DNA from: Acytostelium subglobosum LB1
Taxonomy: Eukaryota > Evosea > Eumycetozoa > Acytosteliales > Acytosteliaceae
DNA: 64,000 nucleotides
Direction of reading: 5' to 3'
Assembly: GCF_000787575.1 (NCBI RefSeq)
Contig: NW_012236528.1
Location: 621,552-685,551 of the forward strand
Position numbers and translations under genes: made by a program. Shown piece by piece: positions 1 to 12,515 of the stretch. The notes beneath the pieces were generated by a model. The model was not told the origin of the DNA. It made no database searches and worked only from the letters and a program-made list of their open reading frames with translations. Numbering within the stretch: position 1 is the first letter of the stretch; every line of letters begins with the position of its first letter.

Positions 1-139
1 ACACTTCAAACGAATAAAGAATGACATTGAGTACTCATTGTTGTGTTCAATTACATCTCACAACACAATGTAATTGATCCACTCTTATTACTTGTATTAT
101 ATCTATCAATCTATTATTATTAATGAAATAATAACAGTC

Positions 140-2651
140 ATGGACAAAGATAATAATAATAATAACCAAAGTAGTCAATTTCATAATGATGATTCCATTG
201 TTATCAATGAGATAAAGATTGAGGATAGGGGAGGAATTGGCAACAACAATGAAGATAATAATAACAACAACAATAATAATAACATTTATAATAGTCATGG
301 TAGACAACAAAGACCAAGATATTTAGACCCTTCATCTGCAAACTCAATTGGTCGGTCTAGTAACTCAGCTGCCCATGCTCTAGTGTCGGACTTTGCAGTC
401 AACTCTCCAATGGTACCAAAGAAGTATGACTCATTGCCAAGACGTAGGAGAAGACCATCACTTTCATTCGATATGTTCCAACAGCATCAACAACCTCAAC
501 AGCAACAACAACAACAGCAACATATTCTTCCAACTACACCAATGCAATATGATGATACAATGAGTGATTATGAAGAGGAGGATGATGATCCATCAGGACT
601 ATCTTCCAGCTTCTTCCACAGGAATATGATGCACATGCCATTGCCAACAATGGCTAGCGAGATGACATTGGAGGAGGATATTGTCTGTACTGTGGCCCGA
701 TCCGCCATGATTATTCCCTTCCAATTTAGTAATCATCGTAGTCCAACATCCTTTTGGCTTCAAGGTCTACTGGACCGACGTATCCTTGATACGGACGGAG
801 TGACACAGTTGTCCGTGTGGACCCAGCTCAATGAACTACCTCGTGAGATTGAGGAGCTCAGTCGCCAGTTCAAGAACAATCTCGGTATCCAACATGGCCA
901 GCCATCCGACTCCAAGTCCACCTGGCGTTGTCGACGTCTCAAGATGAGTGACAAGGTCAAGGACATCATATTCCCCGAGCCAAAGTTGTGGACTGTGGAG
1001 AACAATGCGGGCGAGGCCAAGGATATCTACAAGAAGGTCAAGTTCGAGAGCGTCCACCTCATCGTCTTGCCGCTGGGCGTGGGCATCTTGGTGTTCAACA
1101 TCGACTGGTTGACCAACTGTCTGCATCAACATTGCGAGAAGGACAAGTCTGGCAAGACTACATCAGCCAGTGACTACCACCATCACCATCCTGAGAGCTG
1201 TGCAAAGGGCTCCAGTGACCAGTTCCTCTTGGAGGAGTTCAGGACCTGGTTGTACGTCTCAAAGTTCCGTCATAAGGTACGCAACGTAGCCAACGGATGG
1301 AACTTCAAGCGGGCCACTGATCCAACGACACCACCAAAGCCTGCACCAGAGGCAGTGTTCAAGCCATCCAAGGACTACACGTCCATTCCACCTCCATCAT
1401 ACTCTCCACAGCCGCAACAGCAGCAGTCACAGTATCAACAATCGTCTCAGTTCCCGCCTGGTGCCGATGTTCCGACGCCTGACAAGAGGATTGAGGCACA
1501 TTACGAGTCGATTGGAAAGAAGTTGGTCAAGGCGATATACGGGGACAAGTTGGTGTCCCTCAACACGATTGCCAATTGGCTGCTTCTGTTGTCTGATGAG
1601 AAGGCTAACAAGATCTTGCCAAAGGTTGGCACTGGCAGTCGTGCATACCATCACTCGACAGTCGTGTTGGATAGGAAGCCAAACAACAAGACGTTGCACA
1701 CCTACTTGTTCCATCTTCGTCGCGCACTCGGTCAGAAGAACCGTCCTCCATTGACAGAGTTCAACGATGACAAGAAGGGCTTGTTGGACCGAGTCTTGAT
1801 CCCTCGTATGAACAGGTACATTGGCATATCTCGTGAAGGTATTGCCTGCATCACATGGGCCACAGAGGATGCCGACAGGAACAACGTGCTCAACTGGTAC
1901 AACAAGTTCCAGGGAGTCTACCTCGTGCTGGGACTGCATGCACATGCTGAGCGTGCAGTCCTCGAGGAGCTGAGCACCATGGCGTCGCTACAGGCAGAGA
2001 ACATGAAGCTGGAGATTGAGCGCACCAACCTGGAGGAGCTGGCCACATCCAGGAGACAGCTGAGAGAGCTGGCCACACTAGTCGCACGTTTCACCATATC
2101 GATGAGCAGCGATGACTGTGGTGGCCAATCAGAGTTCTCCGAGTTCTTCTTGACAATGCGACAGGTGTTTGGCATACCATCACAGAGAAAGGAGTTGCGT
2201 GAGGAGCTAGAGGACACTCTGGCATTGCTCGAGAATGACTACCTGGAGGAGCGTCGCAAGATCAAGATTGAGGAACAACGTGAAGAGAGGACAGAGAAGG
2301 ATCGTGCCAGAGTCCAGAAGTTAAAGAAGGAGAGTGCCAAGACACTCTATGAGTTCCTAATCTCTGCCTTCTCCTCATTCACTATACCAATAGTGTTGAT
2401 ATCATCAATCTATGGAATGGTAAGTGTCAAACATTATCAAACACAACCTGGCCATGACTTTTAACAATGTTGCTACCTTACCTTGTGTTCTCTAGAACTT
2501 GGCTGATCTGCCGATATTACCATTCTGGGCGATGATATTGATTATGATGGTGATGTCCTTGTTCCTGTTGACTCTGATCATGTTGTTCAAGAGGAGGATC
2601 GATAGGAATATTGATCAAGCAGGAGACTATAATATTAGAGCGCCAATATAG
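140..2651 (+). CDS. CorA/Alr1-like magnesium transporter-like membrane protein
   Basis: Two exons, 140-2419 and 2496-2651 (phase 0), give about 811 residues. The in-frame sequence before 140 has no ATG, so the Met opening MDKDNNNNN is the start. The N-terminal third is Asn-, Gln- and Ser-rich. A predicted soluble domain follows, then a charged helix (about 690-735) and two C-terminal membrane segments. The first ends SSIYGM and exon 2 opens NLADLP, so splicing creates YGMN, the GMN signature at the pore mouth of CorA-family channels. A second hydrophobic helix and a basic tail (FKRRIDRN) complete the CorA topology. In that family the N-terminal domain is cytosolic or matrix-facing and the protein works as a pentamer. 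The soluble domain is too divergent for me to assign a subfamily; the call rests on the GMN motif and the two-helix C-terminus. Confidence 0.7.
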
Positions 2652-2886
2652 TCTTTCCTTCATTCAAAGCTAGGTCTGGTCGTCTAGCAATCCATCCACC
2701 AACAATATATATAAACCATCTAGATAGGATGTCCATAGGGATAGTTATACTCCATTCGATTGATTTGATTGGTTGTTTGATGTTGGGAGTTATCAGATTC
2801 GTGAATGATCAAAAGTTTGAAGATGAACTTGAAAGATGTCTCAGTCTTGTTATAACTTTTCAGATACAGATATATAGATATATACA

Positions 2887-4872
2887 ATGAGTAGTAGTGC
2901 AGGTACACCAAATTCTACCTCATCGGTATCTAGTGCTGCTCAACAACAACAGCAACAACAGCAACAACAACAGTCACAACAACAGCAACAATCGGGATCA
3001 GCATCCACTACAAACCCCGCGACACCAGTGGCCTCATCATCATCGACCACCGACTATACAAAGGCTCATGTTGACACACTGACCAAAGAGCTCAAGCAAC
3101 TCAAGACCAAGCTAGACAACTATGAGCGTGAGAATAAGGACTTGAAGAAGTCAATCTTTGATCTGACTGCAAGATACGACATGCTGGTGTACCAGACGGG
3201 CAAGACGCACAAGCCATTCAACATTGATGCCATCCTGTCCAACCAGGCACCAGAGGTGACCACCGGTGGCTCAATCGAAGTGACCACAGCCATCCCTTCG
3301 CCACCTCCATCACTAGTGTCCGATGTCAATGAGGAGAGTAAGTGTTGTTATGATCATAACAGGGCCACAAGACCATGATGATTAACTGACTGACGCGACA
3401 ATAGGAGTGAGCTCAGCACAACAAAGAACAAAGAAGATGGATGAACGACACTTCTTCTACAAGTTCACACTCAAGGGACATAATGCCAGCGTCTACACTG
3501 TCAAGTTCTCGCCATGTGGCAAGATGCTAGCCTCTGGCAGCTTTGACAAGAGCGTCAAGATATGGGACGTCTTTAACCAGCGTGAGGTAAGGAGGTCACA
3601 TGTCAGGTACACGTGTCCACCAACTAACATCAATCAATCAATCAAACAAACAGATAACAACACTATCGGAACATAATGTAAACGTCAGCGAGTTGGCTTG
3701 GAATAACAATAGCACTGAGATACTGTCTTGCTCGTATGACAAGACTGTCAAGCTGTGGGACTTGCAGACACAGAAGTCACTGCTGTCATACAGCACATCA
3801 GGATTCGTCCTGGACGTCATGTTCTCGCCAATCGACAACAACATCTTCTGTGCTGGCAACTCGCAGAACCACATCATTGGCTTTGACAAGAGAGCACCAA
3901 ACTCTGTCTTTGTCATCGAGAACGACTCGATGATCAACTCACTGTATGTTACAATGTCGCCATGTTGATTGGACACCTTCACTCACCTCCCTCCCCTGCC
4001 AGACACATATACAAGGATGGCGAACATATCCTCACAGGAGACTCCGGCGGCAAGCTCAAGGTTTGGGACATTCGCAAGGGTACCAAGATCAATTTGCCCG
4101 AATCATTCAGCAGTGACTCGAGCGTAGATGGCATGGCTGGATCGCAGAGTGCAGTAGCACACACACCTCTTGATTCTTTGGAGACCTCTGTCGAGGGCAG
4201 ACCAATCTCTGGCATCACACTATCCACCTCTTCGAACGAAGGTGATGACGCCAGATTCCTGGCAGTCAACAGCTATGACAATGGTATGTGTCCAGACAAT
4301 GATTAATTGATTGGACATCCTGGAGCTGACCTCCCTTCCCTTCCCAACAGTGATCAGAGTATATGATAGGTCCAAGGTATCGATCGTCTCGCATCCATAC
4401 TCCTTGTCACCAATGCGACTCCATCATTCTCTCACAGGACACAAGAATAAGAACTGGCCTATCAAGGGTTCCATCTTTGTTGGAAAGGACTTCAGTATGT
4501 GTCTCATGCATGTGACTTGGCATTCATTGTTGCCGACACTAACACTCAATCAATCATTACTTTGTAGACGATGGCAACAGTAGCATGAAGATGAGCAGAG
4601 AGCAGGTCAAGTCTGAGGAGGATGACGACGAGGAGAGCAAGAGCGACATCAACCAATCTGTATTGTTAGCAACGGGCAGCGCTGATTACAACGCCTATCT
4701 TTATGACATTGGATTCTCCAAGCAGTCGGGCAGGGTAATGCAGAAGCTGGAGGGTCACACCGACAGAGTGTACTCGGTCAAGTTCCATCCATCAGAGCCC
4801 ATCCTTGCCTCATGCTCGGCAGACTCTACCATCCGTCTATGGACTCCAAAGAAGAAGATATTCAATCAATAG
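2887..4872 (+). CDS. WD40 beta-propeller protein with N-terminal coiled coil
   Basis: Six exons join in phase: 2887-3337, 3405-3586, 3654-3943, 4003-4283, 4351-4494 and 4568-4872, about 550 residues. The N-terminus is a poly-Gln and Ser/Thr stretch, then a charged helix (KELKQLKTKLDNYERENKDL) that looks like a short coiled coil. The rest carries about seven WD-type units. Clear ones end KSVKIWD, KTVKLWD, GKLKVWD, VIRVYD and STIRLW, with GH dipeptides before several. An acidic insertion (SEEDDDEESKSD) sits before the last blades. Such propellers are usually protein-interaction scaffolds. I could not place it in a named WD40 subfamily, so the partner and cellular role are unknown. Confidence 0.85.
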
Positions 4873-5033
4873 AGGACTCCATATTCATTCATCATTCATT
4901 CATTCAGTCGTTAAGACGACTACTTTGATGGGTTAAATCGCAGCAGCAGGTACATGCGCTGATACGTTTACTGTTAAAGTTGGGTGGCTGTCTATGATAT
5001 ACAGGAGGGTGAAGTGATTGATTGGGTCAAGGA

Positions 5034-5958
5034 TCATGATTGTTGTTGCTTCTGTTCCTCGTTATTTGAATCCAATGAGACTGGCGTTGGTGTTGGGAAC
5101 ACCAACGAGTTGATCCAGCCAGACAGCTCCTTCGCCAGCTGCTTCTCAGCTCCTCCATAGAAATGATCCACATTAACAAAGATCCTTGACTCTAGAGGGT
5201 CGGGGAACTCCTCAATCCTGTTACATTGTGAGTTTGAGTTAGTTACGATGATGATGAGGGATGAGGACATGGTCTTACCTTGCTCTGAACCTTGCCAGTC
5301 CTGTAAAGTCATCACGATCGCCAATGACAAAGAATTTGGGCTTCTTGGACTTGGCCGCATCGAGCAGGTGACCGAGAAGCATGAGAGTGAGTGGTCCGAA
5401 TGGATAGGAGATTGCTGCGTAGGCCATGATGGCATCATCCATATCTGCAACTGATGCGCCAATGACAGAACCATATGAGTATCCAATAATGATGACTCGC
5501 TTTGGTCGACGCTGAAGTGGTGCCTCGTTGATTAGGTAGCGCACTGCGGCCAGTGTGTCCTCCTGCTCGTACGAGCCGCGCCAGCTGCCCCTGCCCTCAC
5601 TCTTGCCCACGCCTCTAAAGTTGAAACACAGTGTTGGCAGATGCATGTGATTGGTGAGGTAGCTGGCAACGCCCAGCACTACGTTGTTCTGGTAGTTTCC
5701 GCCAAGCATTGGATGTGGATGTGTGATTACGATGCCAATGTCGGACAGGGGCGACTCTACACCCTCTGGACTGATATTACTGTTATGTGATGGCTCTACA
5801 GATGATAAGAAGCCTTCCAACTGATATGTATTGTTTCCCGACTTTACTGGGAACATAACAACCTTCTTTCCCAACTTTGTAGGTTGTCTAAATGGTAGAG
5901 ATGGTTGATATGGTGGTGATGTTATTGTTGTTTCTTCAACATTTGTTATTGATGACAT
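5034..5958 (-). CDS. Alpha/beta hydrolase, dienelactone hydrolase-like
   Basis: Two exons on the minus strand, 5279-5958 and 5034-5217, joined in phase 2, give 287 residues. The pattern is a compact alpha/beta hydrolase: HPHPMLGG (oxyanion-loop region), FRGVGKSEG after an early strand, the nucleophile elbow GYSYGS, a late Asp in IGDRDDFT and the catalytic His in VDHFYGG. All three triad residues are present, so an active esterase or hydrolase is likely, but the substrate cannot be read from sequence. No signal peptide or membrane segment is visible, suggesting a cytosolic enzyme. The His lies in exon 2, so failure to splice would remove the active site. Its 3' end is about 160 bp from the convergent WD40 gene. 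Confidence 0.85.
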
Positions 5959-6464
5959 GTCTTATTAATTATATGTATATAAATATAATAAGTAAGTAAT
6001 AGTATAGTTATACTTATAAGTATTGATTGTGTTGTTTGTGGTGAATGTCGGTAATGAAAGAATGAAGCTACAAGTTGGACAAACCACCAAAGAACAACTT
6101 TGTCAAAAGTGTCCCATAAACTCAAATTCATAGATTCTCTTTGTTCCTTGGGTGAATCAACTTTGACAACTACCTCAGCAATGAATCTGAATAGTTAATG
6201 ATCATTTTGTATTGTTATTATAAATATATATATGTACATAATCGTTTAAACATCATATTAACGGCAGGTCACATTCAATACCAACAACAACAACAACGAC
6301 GATAGACCAGGATAGTTTGACACAACTCAATCAAGTGAGATATAGATCACACTCACTCAATCAATCGATCGATCAACTACATAAGTTGAAGTCTCGACAG
6401 GTCCCATCTATCTACATATACATATACATATACATACATACATACATCATATATACTCACAGCA
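5959..6464. other. Divergent intergenic region, hydrolase and beclin 1
   Basis: AT-rich spacer between the minus-strand hydrolase and the plus-strand beclin 1 gene, so it should contain both promoters. It holds runs of TATA-like sequence (around 5965-6000 and 6220-6235), a CAA/ACG-rich patch near 6280-6305 and a CATA/TACA microsatellite at about 6412-6447 directly before the beclin start codon. The short reading frames here look non-coding. No RNA gene was recognised. Confidence 0.6.
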
Positions 6465-9102
6465 ATGGACTTATACTGTCAGAAATGCTCAAAGGCATTG
6501 GAACTTAATGAGTCTTTGTTGGATATCGATCATAGTGTATTCTTGAATAAGGGTACGAACCAATGACTCTGATGTGTGACTCGATAACATGCACTAACTC
6601 ATTCATTCTCATTGAATAAATACAGACTGTGATCAAGTATTAGCAACAGTAAAGGAGTTACAGGAAAGGGCACTAAAGAGCAATGTACAACAACAACAAC
6701 AACAGCATCAACAACAATATCATCAGAACCCTTCGATGCTACAGAGGACTGAATCATTGCAGACTATGATGATGGGAGGGCCACACTCTGCATCGATGGT
6801 GTCGATGCCAGGCACTGGCTCATCAATACCTCTGTCTTCATCGTTCGCCGCGACATCTGGGTACCTGCCCAACCCTAGCTATAGCACAAACAACATGTCG
6901 ACGCTATCCGCCTCGTACGCAACATCACATCTTCATCAACATGACAAGGCGACGAACCAACCACTGATGAAGTTCAAGACTGGTCTGTTCCGCAAGAAGA
7001 GCTCCCACCACGCTCACGTCAAGCACATCGAGTATCAGCAGCAACACCCCATCAGCAACAGCAACTTCCAGCCACAGACCACGCTGAGCAGCAGCCAGCA
7101 GTCGATGGCCGCACCAACGTCTGCCGCCGCCCTGGACAACAGCAGCGGCAGCATCAACAACGACACCACCGCCAACTCATCCACCTCATCGTTGACCGAT
7201 TCGACCGGCTCAGGCGTAAGCATGAGCACGTCACCGTCATCATCATCGTTTGGATCACTGTCCAAACATCGCACAAAGACCATGCCCACCCAGCCCAGAC
7301 TGCAGAAGCAACACTCCACTAGCAGTCTCAACTCTGAATCACCCTCGGCGACCACAGACATGTCCAAGCAGTTCGAAGGCATGGACATCACTCAATCTGG
7401 TGGCGGTGAGCCGACCAAGAGAGCTGTATCATCGTCGTCGACGACAAAGAGACAGGGCAACATCAGATCGAGCACCAACAGGAGCACTCTTGGCATGTCG
7501 TCTCAGGGCACGCCACCAACATCGCCACTGTCCAGCAGCACAAGGCCCAACAACTTTGTCAGTCCTCAGCAGCAGCAAAAGAATAGCAAACTCAAGTACT
7601 TGCGATCCAACTCCAAGTCTTTCAGTCTGGCATCGCTGCCCAACATCCAGGGCGACCTGGCTGCATCGGCACCAATGTCCGTGTACAACAACAATCAAAT
7701 GTCGCCGCCTCCCCATGGTGTGAGCAACTACAACTCACCCCAGTCGCCGCCCAACCACCTCGTCCCCAATGGCCTTCAAAACTCAGTGTCGTCAACAACG
7801 TCGCCAATCGGCTCGCCACCAGTTGCTGTCACTACTGGCGGTGCAGCACTCGGCGGCGTAGGCAATGGCGCTGTTCCCCACAACTCAATCAAATACCTGC
7901 AGGTGATCACATTGTTCAAGACGAGCACTGAGCTGATCGGCTACGACCTTCCCCTGTGTTTCGAGTGCGCCAAGCTCGTCCTCACCGAGATGGACTCGGA
8001 CAACAGTCTGGCCGAGCGCGAGATAAAAGTGTACAGCGACATGCTGGAAGGACTGAACAGACAGGTGTCTGCACAGGATGAGGCCAGCGTCGACCGCGAG
8101 ATTGAGCAGCTCGAGGAGACCGAACGGTTCTACTTTAACAATCTGGACGCGCTGCGAAGAGAGCGTCAGCACATCGCGACGATCACCGACGATCTGCTAC
8201 AACGACAACAACAACTGGCCACATTGGAAAACAAGTATTGGAGCGCCTACAGCGAGCAGCAGGTCGACTCGTACCGACTCCAAGATGACCGCGACTCGGT
8301 GCTCACTCAGACAACCACCACCATCGACAGGCTGCGACGCCTCAAGGAGACAAACATCCTGAACGATGCGTTCCACCTCTGGTACGATGGACACTTTGGC
8401 ACGATCAACTCGCTGCGTCTGGGCCGACTCCAGTCGCAACCGGTCGAGTGGAATGAGATCAACTCGGCGTGGGGTCTGTCCATCTCGCTGTTGGACAACC
8501 TTGCCAAGCGTCTCAACTACAAGTTCAAGCAGTACAGGCTGATACCCAACGGCTCAACGTCCAAGATAGAGGACATCACCAACAAGACCGTCTACGAGCT
8601 CTATGGCTCCAGCGACATCTCGCTCGGACGTCTGTTCTGGTATGGTCGCTTCGACAATGGCATGGTATCATTCCTGCAGTGTCTAAAGGAGCTGTGTGAG
8701 CACGTCAAGAATGCGCACGACCCAACATTCGAGGTGCCCTACACGATCGAGAACGATCACATCAATGGCATGCTGATCAAGATGCAGTTCACCAACGAGG
8801 ACACGTGGACCAAGTCACTCAAGTACATGCTGACCAACCTCAAATGGCTGTTGTCATGGGTGGCCAAGAATGAGTCCACACAACCAATGGAGATACACTC
8901 GACCAAGCGATCCAACAATGCATCTGGCAACAGTAGTCTGTCCACAACGCCATCGCCACATTCAAACAACAACAACAATACACCAAATGGAGGAAGTAAT
9001 GCGACAAACAATGGCGGCATCATCACAACGACCACAACATCCACTGGCAGTACACCAAGCAAGTCCTCTTCTTCTTCTTCCAAGTCCAGCCACAATAAAT
9101 GA
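6465..9102 (+). CDS. atg6: Beclin 1 / Atg6 autophagy protein
   Basis: Two exons, 6465-6552 and 6626-9102 (phase 1), give about 854 residues. Exon 1 opens MDLYCQKCSKALEL, the Cys-X-X-Cys motif found at the N-terminus of beclin orthologues. Residues about 70-450 are a long Ser, Thr, Asn and Pro-rich insertion absent from animal beclin. A coiled coil follows (about 490-600), then the conserved C-terminal domain with FHLWYDGHFGTINSLRLGR, VEWNEINSAWG, LFWYGRFDNGMVSFL and WTKSLKYMLTNLKWLLSWV. A low-complexity Asn/Thr/Ser tail ends the protein. Beclin 1 is the scaffold of the class III PI 3-kinase (Vps34-Vps15) complexes that make PI3P for autophagosome nucleation and endosomal traffic. The C-terminal aromatic and hydrophobic membrane-binding region is retained, so the protein looks functional. 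Confidence 0.95.
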
Positions 9103-9350
9103 GTCAGTCAGTATTCCAGTTTGTAACATACACACATGTCGTGATCACGTTCATTCATGAATCTACCCCCACCTTTACGATCTCATCAAAAGACAATGAA
9201 TGACACAAAACGGGTATTTTTGCACATTTTGTCAGTCTAACAGTTCATTCATTCTCTTTGTCAGTACACAGACATTTATAATTATAACTATTATAACATA
9301 ACAAATCATAATACATACATAATAGTGATAGAATAGAATAGAGATAGAGG

Positions 9351-12290
9351 ATGTTACACTTATCAGGCACGTTGAACGTGTTTGTTTATTTGGAGTCATT
9401 GCGTGTCATTGATTTGATACGTAAGGGTATCTATAGTGTAAGGATCAAATGTTATAAGGATAATGATACAAGTGTATTGTTGGCAACACCTCAGCTTGGA
9501 CAATCAGATCGTCGTGGTGATGCAGTACACAATATAAAGAAGCCAGAGATACAGCAGCACTACTACTGTTCCAAACAGTTCTTTATCAGTCACATGAAAG
9601 AGATCATCCAACTACAGAACAGTTGTAACTTTATGATTGAACTACCACTCAATGTAAGTTGATGTACTGATTAGCTGATCTACACGCCTCCAGTCGTCAG
9701 TCGCGTGACTAACTCATTCAATCAATCAAACATATAAAGGCATTCTACTCGCACAGCTTATTCCTCGAGTTTGAACTCATTCAACATAATGAACAAGAGT
9801 AAGTCACAGTCTTGGAACACTACCCTCTCTCTTGTCTCAATCAATCAAGACTAACACAAAGAATGAATGAATAGTGGCGCAACAGAGGAGATGGTCGCGG
9901 AGAAGGTGGTTTGCCAACATAGAGTTAGAGTCAATAGGGCTGGAAAGGGAATTCAACAATATTATCCCGTGACGTTTACCGATTGGTACTTCTCAATACT
10001 CAAGATTACGATCAATACATCATTACAAAGCATTGGCTACAGGATACAATCACAGGCAATCAGCAACATGTTGAACTCATCCAGTGACAGCAATCCAAAC
10101 TCACCGCACAAGTCACCAATCAGGACGACGCAACAACAGTATCTCAGGAGCTCACAGTCGCCTACCAACAGTCCGACCATTGGCCAACGAGGAGTACTAC
10201 TCCCAGGACAACAACCACAGCAACCACAACAACAGCTGCCAACCCAACAGGTTAACGCTGAGGAGGAGAACAATCAATACGTCTTGGACAAGTATCAAGA
10301 GATACAATCATACATTGTGGAGACATACTGCAAGACGGTCAATCGGTACAAGAAGTTGCTGCTCCTTCTCAAACAGAGCCAGGTGAGCCAGATCGGCGAC
10401 CTGGCCAACCTGCCGCCCCTCAACATCCCGCCCCTCGACATTTGGAGTTGGAAGAATGCCCTCAACACGGTGAGCGGCCCAGCCGAGCCATCGTTCCGCT
10501 CCAACTCCAACTCGCGCTCCTCAGATGTTGGCGCCATCAACATTGGCTCGTTGGAGCTGAGCAGCGACACCAACACAGAGGACGAGGACGACACCTACCA
10601 TCTCCTGTCCAAGGACACGGCACTCAGCTTCAGCAGCTTCAGCAGCGACGAGAGTGGCGGCAGCAACAGTGCCTATCAGATACCGTCCACGGCAGCTGGC
10701 GTCATGACCATCCCCAACTACGTGGATCAGAGCTCTGCTGGCGATGACACCTCAATCATCCTATGGAAGAAGATGATTGAGAANCCTGCAAAAGATCTGT
10801 GAGCAAGTCTGCACACTCTGGGAGAACTACAAGACCATCTTTGACATGGTGGCACGTGAGCACTGCTTCAAACTGTCCCTACACTACGAGAGCAAGTGCG
10901 TCGATCGCTGGGATCGTCGAACCCAGAGAATGACCCTTCATATCCAAGACATCCAGGACTTACTGATCATGGACTCATCGTATGTATCACTCACTCTATC
11001 AATCCCGATCAAACTCTAACACATCCTTCAGACCTCCATCATCAGAGTTCATCCAGGCATACTTCCAGTTCAAGCCACTGAAGATTGAGTCGATCCCTGC
11101 CAAGATCGACACGGTGTATGATACGATGCCAGTTTTCTTTGAACAGAAGATTAAGTTCCATCAGACACCAACAGTGCCAGTTCGTGAGGTTGATCTGGTC
11201 CAGCAGCAACAGGCCGCGCAGCTAGAAGCTGCACAGGTCCAGAGTGCACAAGAACAGATCACTGAGAATCTCAATCAGGAACACCTGAGCGCCAACAAAC
11301 GCTTCATGTTGTCCATCTCCAACAACCCAGGTCGACACCTGTTCGTCTTTGTGCACGGTCTGTCTGGCACAAGCTACGACCTGCGCCAGTTCAAGAACTA
11401 CTTCTCGATCCACTTCCCTCACGCCATCTACCTGACGTGCTCCTCGATCGAAGAGAACACCCTGGATGACATCCAACAGCTTGGCGAGAAGATCGCCACC
11501 GAGGTGTCGGCCTTCCTCCAGGAGAATGTATTTTATAACATCACAAGGATAAGCTTCGTCGGACATTCTTTAGGTGGAATCGTTGTAAGAAGTGCTCTCA
11601 CATCACCAAGCCTGCAGGAATACCTTCCAAGACTACACACGTACATCTCATTATCATCGCCACATCTTGGCGTCAAGTTCTCAGGTTCCAACCTCGTGCC
11701 ATCTGCCATGTGGCTATGGCAGAAGTTCTCCAACTCCATCTGTCTCAAGCAACTATTGATGCAAGACACCACCGGTCCAATAACCGATTGTTTCCTCTAC
11801 AAGCTCAGTGAATGCAAGAGTATGTGTACATCCATTGATTGATTGATCGATTGGACATGTTACTAACACGCACTTTACAGCACTGGAACACTTCAAGTAT
11901 ATATTCCTCATTGGATCAGAGCAAGACTCTTATGTACCATACCATTCAGCTCGTATTGAGTTCCCTAAGGAAGTCAAGAAGGATAAACATAGTATGTATA
12001 CATACTTACTTCATGCTCTCCCTCCCAACCATGCTCACTACTAACTATGACCACATAAAGGATCAGTACTTACTACAATGCTACAGAACATATTGGCACC
12101 AATTAAGAACAAACCAATTGAATACTCAAGGTATAACCTGCCTGTTGAGTCAATGATCAAGTTGAATGTTCTGTTTGAGGCACATAAAGGTGTCGATGGA
12201 GTCATTGGACGATCAGCACACATTCGAATGCTGGATCAACCATGGTTCATGCAGATGTTTGTACAGCTCTACAAGTCCTACTGGGAATAA
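9351..12290 (+). CDS. FAM135-like serine lipase/esterase (DUF676 domain)
   Basis: Exons 9351-9653, 9740-9798, 9875-10979, 11032-11819, 11881-11991 and 12061-12290 join in phase, apart from one break in exon 3. The N-terminal part (MLHLSGTLNVFVYLESLRVIDL and onward) matches the FAM135 N-terminal domain. The middle is Ser/Gln-rich. The C-terminal part is the DUF676 lipase fold: FVFVHGLSGTSYDLR, nucleophile elbow GHSLGG, SSPHLG, and a late region with GSEQDSYVPYHSARIE holding the probable acid residue. FAM135 proteins are poorly characterised predicted lipases, so role and substrate are unknown. At 10784 an ambiguous base coincides with a reading-frame change: codons before it and after CTGCAAAAG are in different frames, equal to one extra or two missing bases. 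Both sides look coding, so I read it as a consensus error rather than a pseudogene. Confidence 0.85.
10780..10790. other. Ambiguous base with frame break inside FAM135 exon 3
   Basis: The base at 10784 is n. The frame used upstream (ending KKMIE) terminates at a TGA at 10800-10802, while good coding sequence (LQKICEQVCTLWENYK) continues in the next frame from just after the n. No intron signal fits here. Confidence 0.9.
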
Positions 12291-12515
12291 TAAACCTTGA
12301 TTGACTATCATCATTATGTCCATGCATTCCTTGTCGCGAGTTGGCAAATGTGTCAACTTTGATGAAGTGTTGGTGATGTTCACTTTTTGATTCATCAAAT
12401 TGATGTTGTGTAGGGTCATTCATTCATTCATTCATTCATTAACATTGAGGTAGTAGTTGTAGTAGTTAGTAGTAGACATTGACAGGACAGGACAGAAGGC
12501 ATATTTACATCGATC

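Noticed and set aside
6112-6119. TCCCATAA resembling the dictyostelid ncRNA upstream element
   Set aside because: The full TTCCCATAA form is not present and no class I RNA-like sequence follows.
5946-6131. 61-residue minus-strand frame upstream of the hydrolase
   Set aside because: No domain or signal; it lies in the AT-rich promoter of the hydrolase.
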